NCBI GenBank assembly: GCA_964563135.1
Contig: CAZLWV010000002.1
Span: 62,001-126,000 of the forward strand
DNA length: 64,000 bases
From: JAAYAY01 sp964563135
GTDB taxonomy: Bacteria > Planctomycetota > Planctomycetia > Pirellulales > Thermoguttaceae
Reading direction: 5' to 3'
Part shown: one piece after another, positions 24,662-35,100 of the stretch
Layout of the letters: the number at the start of each line of letters is the position of its first letter
Numbering within the stretch: position 1 is the stretch's first letter
Notes under the pieces: generated by a model
Seen by the model: the letters and a program-made list of their open reading frames with translations, nothing else
The model's database searches: none
What the model was told of the DNA's origin: nothing
Position numbers and translations under genes: made by a program

Positions 24662-26161
24662 ATGAGCATCATGCGTTGCGTTCTCACTTCAGCATTGGGG
24701 TTGATCCTTCTCAACGCACAGTCACACGCTGGTGCGGCAACGCTCTACGTGGGCGCCGGCAGTTGCGACATCACTCCTGATATGCCATCGTTTCTCGCCG
24801 GCCAGTTCTCGCCTCGCGTTTCGACAGGTGTTGAATACCCGCTGACAGCCAACATCCTGGCACTGGAATCTCGGGAAGGCGACCGGCCGGTCGATTCGGC
24901 GATCATCATCAGCGTCGATACGGCTGCCGTCCGCGCCAGTTTCTTGCTGCCGATCCGCCAGGCCGTGGCGGAACAACTGCCCGAGTTCGACATTGCGAAG
25001 CTCATGGTTGGTGCAACCCACACCCATTCCGCACCTCCCAGCAAGGACGGCCATTTCAAGCAGCAGGAAGGGGTCCAGGTCCCGTCCGAGTACGTGAAGT
25101 TCGCCGTCTCCCGAATCGGGCCAGCGGCCAGACAGGCCTGGGAGGGGCGAAAGCCGGCCAGGTTCTCCTATGGCTTGGGACATGCGGTCGTGGCCTATAA
25201 CCGGCGGGCGGTCTACGCGGATGGCACCGCCGTCATGTACGGAAAGACCAACGACCCCAACTTCCGCGCCGTCGAAGGCATGGAAGACCACGATGTGAAT
25301 TCCATGTTCTTCTGGGACACGGGCGACAAGCTGCTGGCAATGATCGTCAACGTTTCCTGCCCCTCGCAAGAGGTTGAAAGCAACCACCTCCTCTCCTCCG
25401 ACTACTGGGGAGCAACCCGAAAGCTGCTCCACGACAGGTATGGTCAGGAGGTGACGATCGTGGGCCTGTGCGGAGCGGCCGGCGACCAGTCTCCTCACCT
25501 TCGCTATCGACAGGCGGCCGACGATCGGATGAGGAGCCTCCGCGGACTTGACCGTCTCCAGGAGATTGCCCGTCGAATTGTCCAGGGAGTCGACGAGACC
25601 TACGAGGTCGTCGGAAAAGCCAAGCAGGACGACGCCATCCTGAAGCACCAACATGCGATTGTCAGGCTTCCGCAGCGTATCGTGACGGAAGCGGAATACC
25701 AGGCGTGCAAAGCCGAAGCTGAACGTTTGAAAGCCAATCCCGGCGATGGTCGCGGAAACTGGAACGCCCGAGTGGTTGCCCGCCACGAGAAGCTGAAGAC
25801 CGATCCACATCCGGTTCTTGCCACCCCCGTGAATGTCCTGCGGATCGGCGAGACGGTAATCTGCACGAACCAGTTCGAGCTGTATACGGATTTCGCCATC
25901 CGAATCAAGGCCCGTTCGAAGGCGGTCCAGACGTTTGTGGTGCAGTTGGCCAACGGAGCTGGAGAGCCCCAACCGCCCGACGATGTACCGCAGGAAGACA
26001 AGGACGACTGGCACTATGCATCCGGCGGGACGTATCTTCCCTCCGAGCGGGCTGTCCAGGGAGGCGGTTACGGCGCCGTGATCCAGAGCAATGTGGTCGG
26101 ACCGGAAGGCGGCCAGATGCTTGTGGAAGAGACGCTCAAAATGGTCAACGCGATGTTTTGA
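24662..26161 (+). CDS. Neutral/alkaline ceramidase-like exported hydrolase, paralogue 2 (499 aa)
   Basis: A signal peptide (about 1-23) precedes the ceramidase-like domain. Hallmarks are GATHTHSAPP, GHAVVAYNRRAVYADGTAVM and GAAGDQSPHLRYR (the GDxSP serine region). It is much closer to paralogue 3 (immediately downstream) than to paralogue 1, which suggests a recent tandem duplication. A short insertion near the C-terminus (around GEPQPPDDVPQEDKDD) distinguishes it. AAGGAAC lies before the ATG. The structured repeat D lies just upstream, which could influence expression. Confidence 0.8.
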   Translation: MSIMRCVLTSALGLILLNAQSHAGAATLYVGAGSCDITPDMPSFLAGQFSPRVSTGVEYPLTANILALESREGDRPVDSAIIISVDTAAVRASFLLPIRQAVAEQLPEFDIAKLMVGATHTHSAPPSKDGHFKQQEGVQVPSEYVKFAVSRIGPAARQAWEGRKPARFSYGLGHAVVAYNRRAVYADGTAVMYGKTNDPNFRAVEGMEDHDVNSMFFWDTGDKLLAMIVNVSCPSQEVESNHLLSSDYWGATRKLLHDRYGQEVTIVGLCGAAGDQSPHLRYRQAADDRMRSLRGLDRLQEIARRIVQGVDETYEVVGKAKQDDAILKHQHAIVRLPQRIVTEAEYQACKAEAERLKANPGDGRGNWNARVVARHEKLKTDPHPVLATPVNVLRIGETVICTNQFELYTDFAIRIKARSKAVQTFVVQLANGAGEPQPPDDVPQEDKDDWHYASGGTYLPSERAVQGGGYGAVIQSNVVGPEGGQMLVEETLKMVNAMF

Positions 26162-26345
26162 AGATCTCACGTCGTGTCGCACCGGCTTGGAGCGATGTCG
26201 AGGTGTCCGGTTACTTTCCATTGACCTCTGCCCGGCGAATGAACCGAGGCCGGCCGGCGGGAGGCCGGCAAGTGGGCCAAACAGGTTGACTGGCCGGGCT
26301 ACTCTCCACGTAAACATCAACAATTCCAGAAAAGCGAGGCCTGTC

Positions 26346-27803
26346 ATGAATGCCCTGCCGCGTATTCTGCTTTCATTCTCACTCATTGCCGTGGCCCTTG
26401 ACGGATCGCATGCCAACTCCGCCACGCTCTACGTTGGCGCTGTCTCTTGCGACATCACCCCGGATCAGCCCGTGTTCCTCTCCGGACAATTCAACGCCCG
26501 TGTTTCCAAGGGCGTGTCCTGTCCCATCACGGCCAACATTCTGACCCTGGAGTCACGCGAGGGGGACAAGGCCCTCGAGCAGGCGGTCGTGATCAGCATG
26601 GACACGGTCGCGATTCGAAACACGTTCCACGAGGTATTCAAGGAGGAGATGGCCAAGTCCCTGCCGGAAGTCGATTTTGCCAAGGTGATCATTGCAGCAA
26701 CGCACACCCACTCCGCTCCCTGCCAGACGGACGGCCAGTACGAGTCAGATAACCCAGACGTTATGCAGCCGTCGAAGTACAACGCCTTTGCAGCAAAGAA
26801 GATTGCGGCGGCCGCGGCCGAAGCATGGAAGAATCGCCAGCCGGCGAAGCTTTCTTACGGCCTCGGGCACGCGGTGGTTGCGTACAATCGCCGAGCGGTC
26901 TACGCCGATGGCACGGCCGTGATGTACGGCAAGACGAACGCCCCCAACTTCCGCGCGATCGAGGGAGTGGAAGACCACGACGTGGGCAGCATGTTCTTCT
27001 GGAACAGCAGTGACAAGCTCCTGGCAATGCTCGTCAACGTTTCCTGCCCGTCGCAGGAGGTCGAGCACAGCGACACGGTCGACGCCGACTACTGGGGCGA
27101 GGTCCGCAAAGGTCTGAAGAAGGTGCACGGAGAAGAGGTGGTCATCGTCGGCCTGTGCGGAGCGGCGGGCGACCTCTCGCCGCACCTGCGTTACCGGGAG
27201 GCCGCAGACGACCGCATGAGGGAACTGCGAAAGCTGAGCCGCAACGAGGAGATCGCCCGTCGCGTGATTCACGGCGTTGAAGAAGTCTACGAGGTGGTCA
27301 AAGACGCCAGTTCGGCCGACGTCGTAATGAAGCACCAGTCCAAGGTTCTCGAACTGCCCGAACGGATTGTTACCGAGGCGGAGTACAAGTCGTGCAAGGC
27401 CGAGGCCGAAAGGCTGCTGAAGCGTGCGGAAGAGACCGGCGACAGCAGCGCACGGGGAATGGGGAACTGGAATTCCCGCATCGCCGCCCGTTACGAGAAA
27501 CTCGCCGAAAATCCGCGCCCCATGTTTGCCACGCCGGTGAACGTGCTGCGGATCGGCGATACGGTCCTCTGTACCAACCAGTTTGAACTCTACACTGATT
27601 TCGGCATCCAGATGAAGGCCCGGAGCAAGGCCAACCTGACCTTCGTGGTCCAACTGGCCAACGGCGGGGGAAGCTATCTCCCTTCCGAGCGGGCCGTCAA
27701 GGGGGGCGGCTACGGCGCCGTGATCCAGAGCAATACGGTCGGCCCTGAAGGCGGCCAGTTGCTCGTGGAGGAAACGCTGAAAATGATCGACGGCATGTGG
27801 TGA
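26346..27803 (+). CDS. Neutral/alkaline ceramidase-like exported hydrolase, paralogue 3 (485 aa)
   Basis: A signal peptide (MNALPRILLSFSLIAVALDG, processed near NSA) precedes the same domain as paralogue 2, with AATHTHSAPCQ, GHAVVAYNRRAVYADGTAVM and GAAGDLSPHLRYR. The ATG at 26346 has GCGAGG upstream; frames open further left do not add a credible N-terminus. The tandem pair 2/3 shares long identical stretches. The Ig-like C-terminal domain of classical ceramidases is absent, as in the other copies. Substrate unknown. Confidence 0.8.
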   Translation: MNALPRILLSFSLIAVALDGSHANSATLYVGAVSCDITPDQPVFLSGQFNARVSKGVSCPITANILTLESREGDKALEQAVVISMDTVAIRNTFHEVFKEEMAKSLPEVDFAKVIIAATHTHSAPCQTDGQYESDNPDVMQPSKYNAFAAKKIAAAAAEAWKNRQPAKLSYGLGHAVVAYNRRAVYADGTAVMYGKTNAPNFRAIEGVEDHDVGSMFFWNSSDKLLAMLVNVSCPSQEVEHSDTVDADYWGEVRKGLKKVHGEEVVIVGLCGAAGDLSPHLRYREAADDRMRELRKLSRNEEIARRVIHGVEEVYEVVKDASSADVVMKHQSKVLELPERIVTEAEYKSCKAEAERLLKRAEETGDSSARGMGNWNSRIAARYEKLAENPRPMFATPVNVLRIGDTVLCTNQFELYTDFGIQMKARSKANLTFVVQLANGGGSYLPSERAVKGGGYGAVIQSNTVGPEGGQLLVEETLKMIDGMW

Positions 27804-27839
27804 GCTGCGCGGCGGATGGGATCGCGTCTGGCCACGGCG

Positions 27840-29027
27840 TCATTCTGCCGGGGCGCCGGTGATTTCAGCCAGCAGCTTGAAGAAACCTCGCTTTCGCGGC
27901 GAACCGATGGACCAATCGACCGGTACGCTCTGATACCCGGCCTCGAAGGGTTCACCCTCCTGGCGAAAATCAAAATAGCCCCAACTGGCATACTCGCCGA
28001 TGGCCGCGGTGAAGTTGTTGGCCGGCTTATCGAAATCGAAATGGTCATCTTCGTTGAAGAGGATCGGCTTGCTCGTGTAACCGGGAACCTGACGGGTGCG
28101 CTGGACCATCTCCCTGATCTTGGCAGGGTCCTTGACGCCGTTTCCGTGGATGAGGATGAAGTCGGCCGTGCGGACAACGTTTTCGCCAGGAATAGTCCCG
28201 CCGCCATAGGAGGTGCTGACCAGCAGGCGACGCCCGTTGCGGGAAGTTCCCTTGACCCGCTCAATGAGTTCGTGAACGCGGGGCGGTTGGAGGATCTGGT
28301 GGTCATAGCGGACATTGCACTCGTTGTTGACCTCAACCATAACATTGCTCCAGCCGTTATCGAGGATCCAGCGGGTGGCGTTGTCCAGGGCGCGGACGAC
28401 GGCCGCTTCATCCAGGATGCGTTCATCTTGACCGAAGTAGAAATAACCGAGGATGACCACCATTCCCTGGCGATCCGCAGCACGGATGATACGTGCCAGG
28501 CGCGCCATGTAGGCTTCCCGCAAGGAGCCATCCGGGGCAATCGCGGAGTTGATCCACGGCTGCGACCTGGAATAGCCCGTGGGTGAACCACCTTGGAGAT
28601 TGATCGTGAATGCGAGCAACCCATGAGCGCGCCAGGTGGGCATCGCGGCAATGAACTCGCGGGTGTTACGCTCCGGATCCCAGCGGCCGGTGTCGGGGTA
28701 GGCCCACCGGGTTGCCGTGTCGGGGTTCAGGTCGTCAAAGACTCCCTGAACCATCCGGGAGTTCAACAGCAGCCCCTCGACCGGCTTGCCTTGCCAGGTA
28801 CGGCCTTCGTAAGTGGGCTTACCGCTGATCAGGAAACGGTCGCCGTCGATACTGATGGTAGTGCAGTGCTGCCCAGGCTCTGCGGCTGCCTCCGCGGCTG
28901 GTGTCGGGAGTTCCCCTGCTCTGAGATTCAGCGTCACACCGCCAAGGGCGGCCAGCAGAAGGCCGGAACTGGCAATCGCCCTGACAAAGGATCCGTGGAG
29001 GGCATCGCGGCTGACAGCGGGGAACAT
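27840..29027 (-). CDS. Exported glycoside hydrolase-like TIM-barrel protein (395 aa)
   Basis: An N-terminal hydrophobic signal region (about residues 14-36) precedes a clan GH-A-like barrel. The expected two catalytic glutamates are present: NVMVEVNNECNV (proton donor, 'NE' after strand 4) and KPILFNEDDHFDF (nucleophile, strand 7). Other barrel strands read LLAFTINLQGGSPTG and GMVVILGYFYFGQDE. This is most like cellulase-family (GH5-type) enzymes, but I cannot assign a family. It is convergent with ceramidase-like paralogue 3, 36 bp away. Confidence 0.65.
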   Translation of the reverse strand: MFPAVSRDALHGSFVRAIASSGLLLAALGGVTLNLRAGELPTPAAEAAAEPGQHCTTISIDGDRFLISGKPTYEGRTWQGKPVEGLLLNSRMVQGVFDDLNPDTATRWAYPDTGRWDPERNTREFIAAMPTWRAHGLLAFTINLQGGSPTGYSRSQPWINSAIAPDGSLREAYMARLARIIRAADRQGMVVILGYFYFGQDERILDEAAVVRALDNATRWILDNGWSNVMVEVNNECNVRYDHQILQPPRVHELIERVKGTSRNGRRLLVSTSYGGGTIPGENVVRTADFILIHGNGVKDPAKIREMVQRTRQVPGYTSKPILFNEDDHFDFDKPANNFTAAIGEYASWGYFDFRQEGEPFEAGYQSVPVDWSIGSPRKRGFFKLLAEITGAPAE

Positions 29028-29255
29028 GGCTTCGGGCTCCAGGGAGTGTCTGCAGATTCTCCTCCGTTGCCGCGCCCGGCGGAGAAACGGGGGATGTCCT
29101 TGTACGATTCCAGTGCCTTAGCTTTAATGAATCGATTCGGCGTTGGCAACCCTGCCGCCAGTGCAGGCCGTGCGTTGTGGCGGCGTCGATCGCCCTGCAA
29201 GGGCTCGCGTGCGGGGGGGCGCCAGACTCGCAACTCCCAGGAAAGAACCCAACCC

Positions 29256-29831
29256 ATGCCCCGTTTTGAGTACGTGTACGTCCTGAACGTGATGTCGGAT
29301 GACCATCCCGGCATCGTGGCTGCCGTGAGCAATGCGGTGGAGGATCTTGGCGGCAATATCGATTCCTGCAGCCAAACCGTTCTGGGCGGTTTTTTCACCC
29401 TGATCATGATCGTGAGCCTGCCGGAGCCGATCGAGGCCGACTCGCTCGCAGCTCGGATCCGAGGCACCGAATCGCTGGGCGGCGAATACCAGGTCGTGGC
29501 CCGCAAGGCGCTTGTCCGCGAAAAGCGGCGGCCCAGCGGCCCCACCGAACGATTTGTGATCACGGCCTTCGGCAAGGATCAGCCGGGAATCGTCCGGCGT
29601 TTCAGCCAGTACCTGGCGGGCAAGGATATCAACATTGTCGACCTCTACGGCGATCGGAAGGAAGAAGACTTCGTTCTCATTGGCCAGCTCGAACTGTCCG
29701 AGCAGTGGGACATCCGCATGCTCCAGGCCGACCTGGAACAGATGGGGACCGAGCTGGGGTTCACCGTGAAACTGCAGCACGAAAACGTGTTCGTTGCCAC
29801 CAATCAACTGCGGCTGACCGCCCCCGGATAA
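29256..29831 (+). CDS. Double ACT-domain protein, GcvR-like (191 aa)
   Basis: Two ACT domains lie in tandem (about residues 5-80: YVLNVMSDDHPGIVAAVSNA; about 95-175: FVITAFGKDQPGIVRRFSQY). ACT domains bind amino acids and regulate enzymes or transcripts; the two-ACT layout resembles the glycine-cleavage repressor GcvR. Start at ATG 29256; the open frame extends upstream but without ACT-like sequence. It overlaps no gene and is followed after 7 bp by the UPF0210 gene. This ACT + UPF0210 order is widely conserved, and the ACT protein is a likely regulator of its partner. Confidence 0.85.
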   Translation: MPRFEYVYVLNVMSDDHPGIVAAVSNAVEDLGGNIDSCSQTVLGGFFTLIMIVSLPEPIEADSLAARIRGTESLGGEYQVVARKALVREKRRPSGPTERFVITAFGKDQPGIVRRFSQYLAGKDINIVDLYGDRKEEDFVLIGQLELSEQWDIRMLQADLEQMGTELGFTVKLQHENVFVATNQLRLTAPG

Positions 29832-29838
29832 GGCAAAC

Positions 29839-31212
29839 ATGCTACGCACCGACGAAATCCTCTCCACAATTGAAATGCTGCACGCCGAGCATCTCGACGT
29901 GCGTGCGGTGACCTTGGCCCTGAACGTGGAGGACTGCGCCGCCCCCAGCGTCGACCATCTCTGCCGCAAGCTCCACAGCAAGATCACGTCCCGGGCCAAC
30001 AGGCTGGTTGAGATCTGCGATCGGGTGGGCGTGAAATACGGTATCCCGGTGATCAACAAACGGATCGCCCTCTCGCCCGTTTCGACGCTGCTGGCCGGCC
30101 ACGGCCAGGCAGGCGCCCTTCAGGCGGCCAAAACGCTCGACAAGGCGGCCGCCGAATGCCGCGTTGATTTCGTCGGCGGCTTCTCCGCCCTGGTTCAGAA
30201 GGGGATCAGTCAGGGGGACGACGTGGTCATGAACTCCCTGCCCGAGGTGCTTTCCAAGACCCGGCAGGTGTGTTCCTCAATCAACGTGGCTTCCCGCAAG
30301 GCGGGCATCAACATGGATGCGGTGGGCCGTGTGGGTCATCTGTTGCGGAAGATTGCCGAGGCGACCGCCGACCAGCAGGGGTTCGGCTGCGCGAAGTTGG
30401 TGGTCTTTGCGAATATCCCCGAAGACAATCCCTTCATGGCCGGGGCCTACATGGGGGCCGGCGAACCGGAGGCAACCGTCAATATCGGTGTTTCGGGCCC
30501 GGGCGTCGTGTGCAGCGCCTTGAAACGCCGGCTGGCCCAGGATGCCGGGCTGACGTTGGGCGAGTTGGCCGAGGAGATCAAACTCACCAGCTTCCGGGTA
30601 ACGCGGGTGGGCGAGTTGATCGGCCGTGAGGTGGCGGCAGAGCTCGGTGTGGCCTTCGGCATAGTTGATCTTTCCCTGGCCCCCACGCCCGAGGTGGGCG
30701 ACAGTATCGGTGAAATCCTGGAAATCCTGGGCCTCGATTGCGTTGGCGCGCCTGGTTCGACGGCCGCGGTTGCCTTGCTCAACGACGCCGTCAAGAAAGG
30801 GGGGCTGTTTGCTTCCAGCTCCGTCGGCGGCCTCAGCGGGGCCTTCATTCCCGTCAGCGAAGATGCCACGCTGGCCCGCGCGGTCGGCAAGGGGCAACTG
30901 GTGTTGGAGAAGCTGGAAGCCATGACGAGCGTGTGCTCGGTCGGCCTGGATATGATCGCTGTCCCGGGTGACACCCCCGCCGAGACGCTTGCCGCTATCA
31001 TTGCCGACGAGATGGCGATTGGTGTGATCAACAACAAGACAACCGCCGTGCGGATCATTCCCGTTCCTGGAGCCAAAGCCGGCGACGTGGTCAACTTTGG
31101 CGGCCTTTTCGGCTCGACGCCTATCCTGGAGATCCGCAATTCGGGGGCCAGCAACCGTTTTGTCCGCCACGGTGGGCGAATCCCCGCTCCGCTGCAGTCG
31201 CTGGGCAATTGA
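29839..31212 (+). CDS. UPF0210 (DUF711, PFL-like) family protein (457 aa)
   Basis: This matches the UPF0210 family, whose fold resembles the pyruvate-formate-lyase/ribonucleotide-reductase barrel but whose reaction is unknown. Characteristic stretches are ILSTIEMLHAEHLDVRAVTL, NKRIALSPVSTLLAGH, FVGGFSALVQKGISQGD and VNIGVSGPGVVCSALKR. Length (457 aa) agrees with the family. It starts 7 bp after the ACT gene, so both are translated from one transcript. The only cysteines that look conserved are in CSSIN and VCSVGLDM. Confidence 0.9.
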   Translation: MLRTDEILSTIEMLHAEHLDVRAVTLALNVEDCAAPSVDHLCRKLHSKITSRANRLVEICDRVGVKYGIPVINKRIALSPVSTLLAGHGQAGALQAAKTLDKAAAECRVDFVGGFSALVQKGISQGDDVVMNSLPEVLSKTRQVCSSINVASRKAGINMDAVGRVGHLLRKIAEATADQQGFGCAKLVVFANIPEDNPFMAGAYMGAGEPEATVNIGVSGPGVVCSALKRRLAQDAGLTLGELAEEIKLTSFRVTRVGELIGREVAAELGVAFGIVDLSLAPTPEVGDSIGEILEILGLDCVGAPGSTAAVALLNDAVKKGGLFASSSVGGLSGAFIPVSEDATLARAVGKGQLVLEKLEAMTSVCSVGLDMIAVPGDTPAETLAAIIADEMAIGVINNKTTAVRIIPVPGAKAGDVVNFGGLFGSTPILEIRNSGASNRFVRHGGRIPAPLQSLGN

Positions 31213-31245
31213 CGGCGCGATTCCGATCCGTCGGCTTCTGACGGG

Positions 31246-32139
31246 CTACAGCGAGGCCGACCGGCGCTTGACCAGCGTTACGGCACTGCCCGTCGAATCG
31301 TACGACACCTCGTCCATGAACGAGCGCATCAGCAGGACTCCGCGACCGGCCGCCTTCTCGAGGTTGGCCGGATCGGTCGGGTCTGGGAGCGTGTTGGGAT
31401 CGAAGCCAGGCCCTTCGTCTCGAATGACGAACCGGGCCTCACTGCGAGAGAAGGTCGAATCAACGTGGATCCGGCGGTGGGAGTAAGGCTCGCACTCCCG
31501 CCGCTCCGCCAGGAGGGCGTAGTAGGCATCGTCGTCAACGCCGCGAAGTTCAGAGCCCACCTCCAAGTTGCCATGGCACAGGGCGTTGACCAGCGATTCT
31601 TCCAGGGCGATACCGATCCGCATGCGGTCCGATTCATCCCAGAGTTCCAGCCGCTCTGCCAGGTCCAGAAGGTGGGCGACCAACGGGGGGATCAGCTTGT
31701 TGTCGTTGTCGAGTTCAAACTTGCAGTGTGTTTCGGTCATGCAGCCCATCAGCCGAGTGACGGTCTGTGCGTGGCTGGCAATCTCGAGAACCTGGTGAAC
31801 CGTGTCAAGAAGACGTTGAGAAAGGACTCGCTTGGGAACATAGCTGGCCGCTCCTCGCTGGAGCGCCTGGACACAGATCTCCTCATTTCCCGCCGAGGTC
31901 ATCAGGATCACGGGAATGGCCGGGTAGGTACTGCGGACCATGGACACCAGATCCAACCCGTCCATCTCCGGCATGACCAGATCCGTCAACACAAGATCGG
32001 GCAACTCCTCCCTGATTTTCGCAAGGCCATCGGCCCCATGGACTGCATAGCGAATGGAGAGATCGGGATCTTTCTCCAGGAGCCCCCCCGCCAGCCGGCG
32101 ATCGACTGCCGAGTCGTCGACCACAAGAATATTCGTCAT
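31246..32139 (-). CDS. Response regulator with RsbW-type ATPase output (297 aa)
   Basis: A REC domain (about 1-120; phospho-acceptor Asp in LVLTDLVMPEMDG, switch Thr/Lys in LMTSAG and SYVPKRV) is fused to a HATPase_c_2 (anti-sigma/partner-switching) domain with the N box ALEESLVNALCHGN, G1 box RDEGPGFDPN and G2 box AGRGVLLMRSF. Output would be a kinase/anti-sigma activity, not DNA binding. I started at ATG 32139 (MTNILVVDD); an earlier in-frame ATG at 32178 adds 13 residues. It lies 57 bp downstream of the hybrid kinase on the same strand, so phosphorylation by that kinase is likely. Confidence 0.85.
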   Translation of the reverse strand: MTNILVVDDSAVDRRLAGGLLEKDPDLSIRYAVHGADGLAKIREELPDLVLTDLVMPEMDGLDLVSMVRSTYPAIPVILMTSAGNEEICVQALQRGAASYVPKRVLSQRLLDTVHQVLEIASHAQTVTRLMGCMTETHCKFELDNDNKLIPPLVAHLLDLAERLELWDESDRMRIGIALEESLVNALCHGNLEVGSELRGVDDDAYYALLAERRECEPYSHRRIHVDSTFSRSEARFVIRDEGPGFDPNTLPDPTDPANLEKAAGRGVLLMRSFMDEVSYDSTGSAVTLVKRRSASL

Positions 32140-32196
32140 TCGTACTTGCTCCCACGTGAGCCCACCCAAGCGAGGCATGTGCCCACTGCGTTCGTT

Positions 32197-35100
32197 CTAG
32201 GAGTTGTTGCCTTCCAAATAGTCTAACAAGAGAGGGGGTAATGTTTCCATGAGGGCCCTCAGATTTGCGATCCCCTCCGCTGCGTTACTCAGATCCCCCT
32301 CCATTCCTCGCTTCTCCAGATCGAACGCCAAGTCGAATCCACGTTGGAAGCAGAAATATCGCATCGATGCCTTGATGGTATGGGCCGCACGACGAAACGC
32401 GGCCGCATCTGCCTGCCTGTACGATTCTTCGAGGGCGGCCAGATTCCGAGGGGCCTCTTCCAGATAGGCGCAGATCAGCTCCCTAAGAAGGAGCCGATCC
32501 CCTCCGACCGTGGCCAGGGCGCCTTCGGGTTGAAACTGAATCGGATCCGGGGAGGCTGAAACGGTCTCCTGCGGAGCAGACTCGGGGCAATTGTCCTTGT
32601 CCGCAGGCGGCCTTTCCTCGGCGGCCGGCGGAGAGGTGCTGGCGACATCCGGACTGTGACCGGGCGGCAGAACGCTCTGAATCACCTCGAAGAGACGGCG
32701 CAGATGGATCGGTTTGGAGACATAGCCATCCATGCCTGCGGCCAGACAACGTTCCTCGTCTCCACGCATGGCATGCGCGGTCATGGCGATAATCGGCGTG
32801 CGACGCTGGCCGGTCTCACGCTGCCGGATCGAGGCGGTGGCTGCCAGCCCGTCCATTTCCGGCATCTGTACGTCCATGAGGATCAGGTCATACTGGCCAG
32901 TCTCCCATTGGGAAACGACCTCCTTTCCAGTGCTGACGATGACCGGCGTGTGCCCGTGGCGTTCGAGGATGCCTCGAATCAGTTTCTGCCCCATCAGGCT
33001 GTCTTCAGCCACCAGGATCTTCAGGGGCGGCAGCAATTGAGGGACCTGGCGGTCGTGGGAAAAAGCCGGATCCTCAGGTGAGCCCTGGCCGATCCGCGTC
33101 AGCAAAACGTTGAACAGTTCCGATCTCTTGAGCGGCTTGCTCAGATAGGAGGCGACCCCCATTTGCTCGCAGCGGGCGATGTCGCCTGGACGGTCTTTCG
33201 ACGTGAGCATCATGACGATGTGGCCGGCGAATCCGCGATCGCGGATGATTGCCTCGGCCAGCGAGAACCCGTCAGGATCAGGGAGGGTGGAATCTATCAG
33301 GACGACATCGTAGGAATGTCCTTCATCCGATGCCGCGTGGATGGCGGCGATGGCTTCTGGAGCGTTGGCAGCGCCGCTGGCCGCGACATGCCAGCTCTCG
33401 AGAACTTCCAGGAGAACGCGGCGATTCGTCTGGTTGTCATCGACGACCAGGACGGACACAGCGCCGACATTGCCGAGGCCGACGGGCGGTTGCCGCTCCT
33501 TGATCCGGTCGAAAGGGAGGCTGACTCGGAAATGACTGCCGTGCCCCACCTCGCTCACGACCGAGATGGTGCCCCCCATCAGCTCCGCGAGTCTGTGCGT
33601 GATGGCCAGTCCGAGGCCTGTGCCGCCAAACTGACGAGTTGTACTGGTATCGGCTTGCTCGAAGGCCTCAAAGATGGCAGCCAGTTTTCCCTCCGCGATC
33701 CCGATTCCCGTGTCGGTGACCCCCAATTCGATCCAGGTCTTCCCGTCGTCGTCGCGGAGGCGAAGGACGTCGAGCATGACTTCGCCACTCTGGGTGAACT
33801 TGATTGCATTGCCCACGAGGTTGACCAGTATCTGGCGCAGTCGCGTACTGTCGCCGATCACCCGCCGGGGCACGTTCTCGGCCACCCGGTAGACGAGCTC
33901 CAGGGATTTCTCGTGGGCGCGGACAGCCAGGAACTTCATCGTGTTGCCAAGGGCATCGCACAGATCGAAGGGTTCGCTGCGGATATCGAGCTTTCCGGCC
34001 TCGATCTTGGAGAAATCAAGGATGTCGTTGATCACGGTAACGAGCGCCTCTCCCGATTCGCGGACAACACTGAGGTACTCCCGTTGCCTGGGTGACAAGC
34101 GGTCGGCAAGAACCAACTCGGTCATTCCGAGAATCGCATTCATGGGCGTGCGAATCTCGTGACTCATGTTGGCGAGGAATGCGCTCTTGGCGCGGTTTGC
34201 GCTTTCGGCGGCCTCCTTGGCCTGTTCCAGGGCCGCTTCCGCCTCTCGCCGCGCCGTGACGTCCCAGAAGATGGCCTGGGTACCGATGATCTTGCCGGCC
34301 GCATCGAACACAGGCGACTTCATCACATGCACGTAACGGGTGTTTCCATCCTGCTGGTTCTGTTCTTCGGCCTCGAAAAGCTCACCGGTCTGGAAAACGA
34401 GGCGGTCATCGGCGCGGTACTTCTCCGCCAGGTCATGGGGATAGAAATCGAAATCGCTCTTGCCGACGATTTCATCGAAGGTCTTTCCCAGCAACTGGCA
34501 GAAAGACCGATTCGCGAAAGTGAACTGGCCGCTCTTGTCCTTACGCAGAACGTGAACCGGGAGGCTCTCGACGAGGGAAGAGTAGAGCGCTTCCGAGTCT
34601 CGCAAGCCCTGAGCGGCACGTTCCCGCTCCTGAATCTCCAGGCCGAGTTGAAGGTTGGCCGACCGCAATTCAGCCGTCCGCTTGACGACCAGCCTTTCCA
34701 CCTTCTCCGCCCGACTGAGGATATCGTTAAGATACAGCAGGAGAATGCAGGTAACCAGGAGCGACGCGATCACGCTCACCAGCGGCAACGGGCGGTAGAG
34801 CCTTGCGCCATAGGCTTCCGTGGGGGTGCAGACAATGAACCATTGGCAACCGGGGACCTTCACGGGCGCGCCGAACCCCGGAAGTTCTCCTTCGATGAGC
34901 CGCGGGTCTTTCAGCGGCTGAAACGGCGTATCGCGCGAGGGCGATTCGCACACGTAGGTCCAGGAGCTTCCCACCGGCTGCATGTAGTCGAACACCTGCA
35001 CGTCGATGCCCAGATTCGACGCCAGGCCAATGGCCCGTTGCATGAGCGCGTCCATTCGGAAGACGCCTACATAGAAACCGGCAAGATTCTCGCGTCGCTG

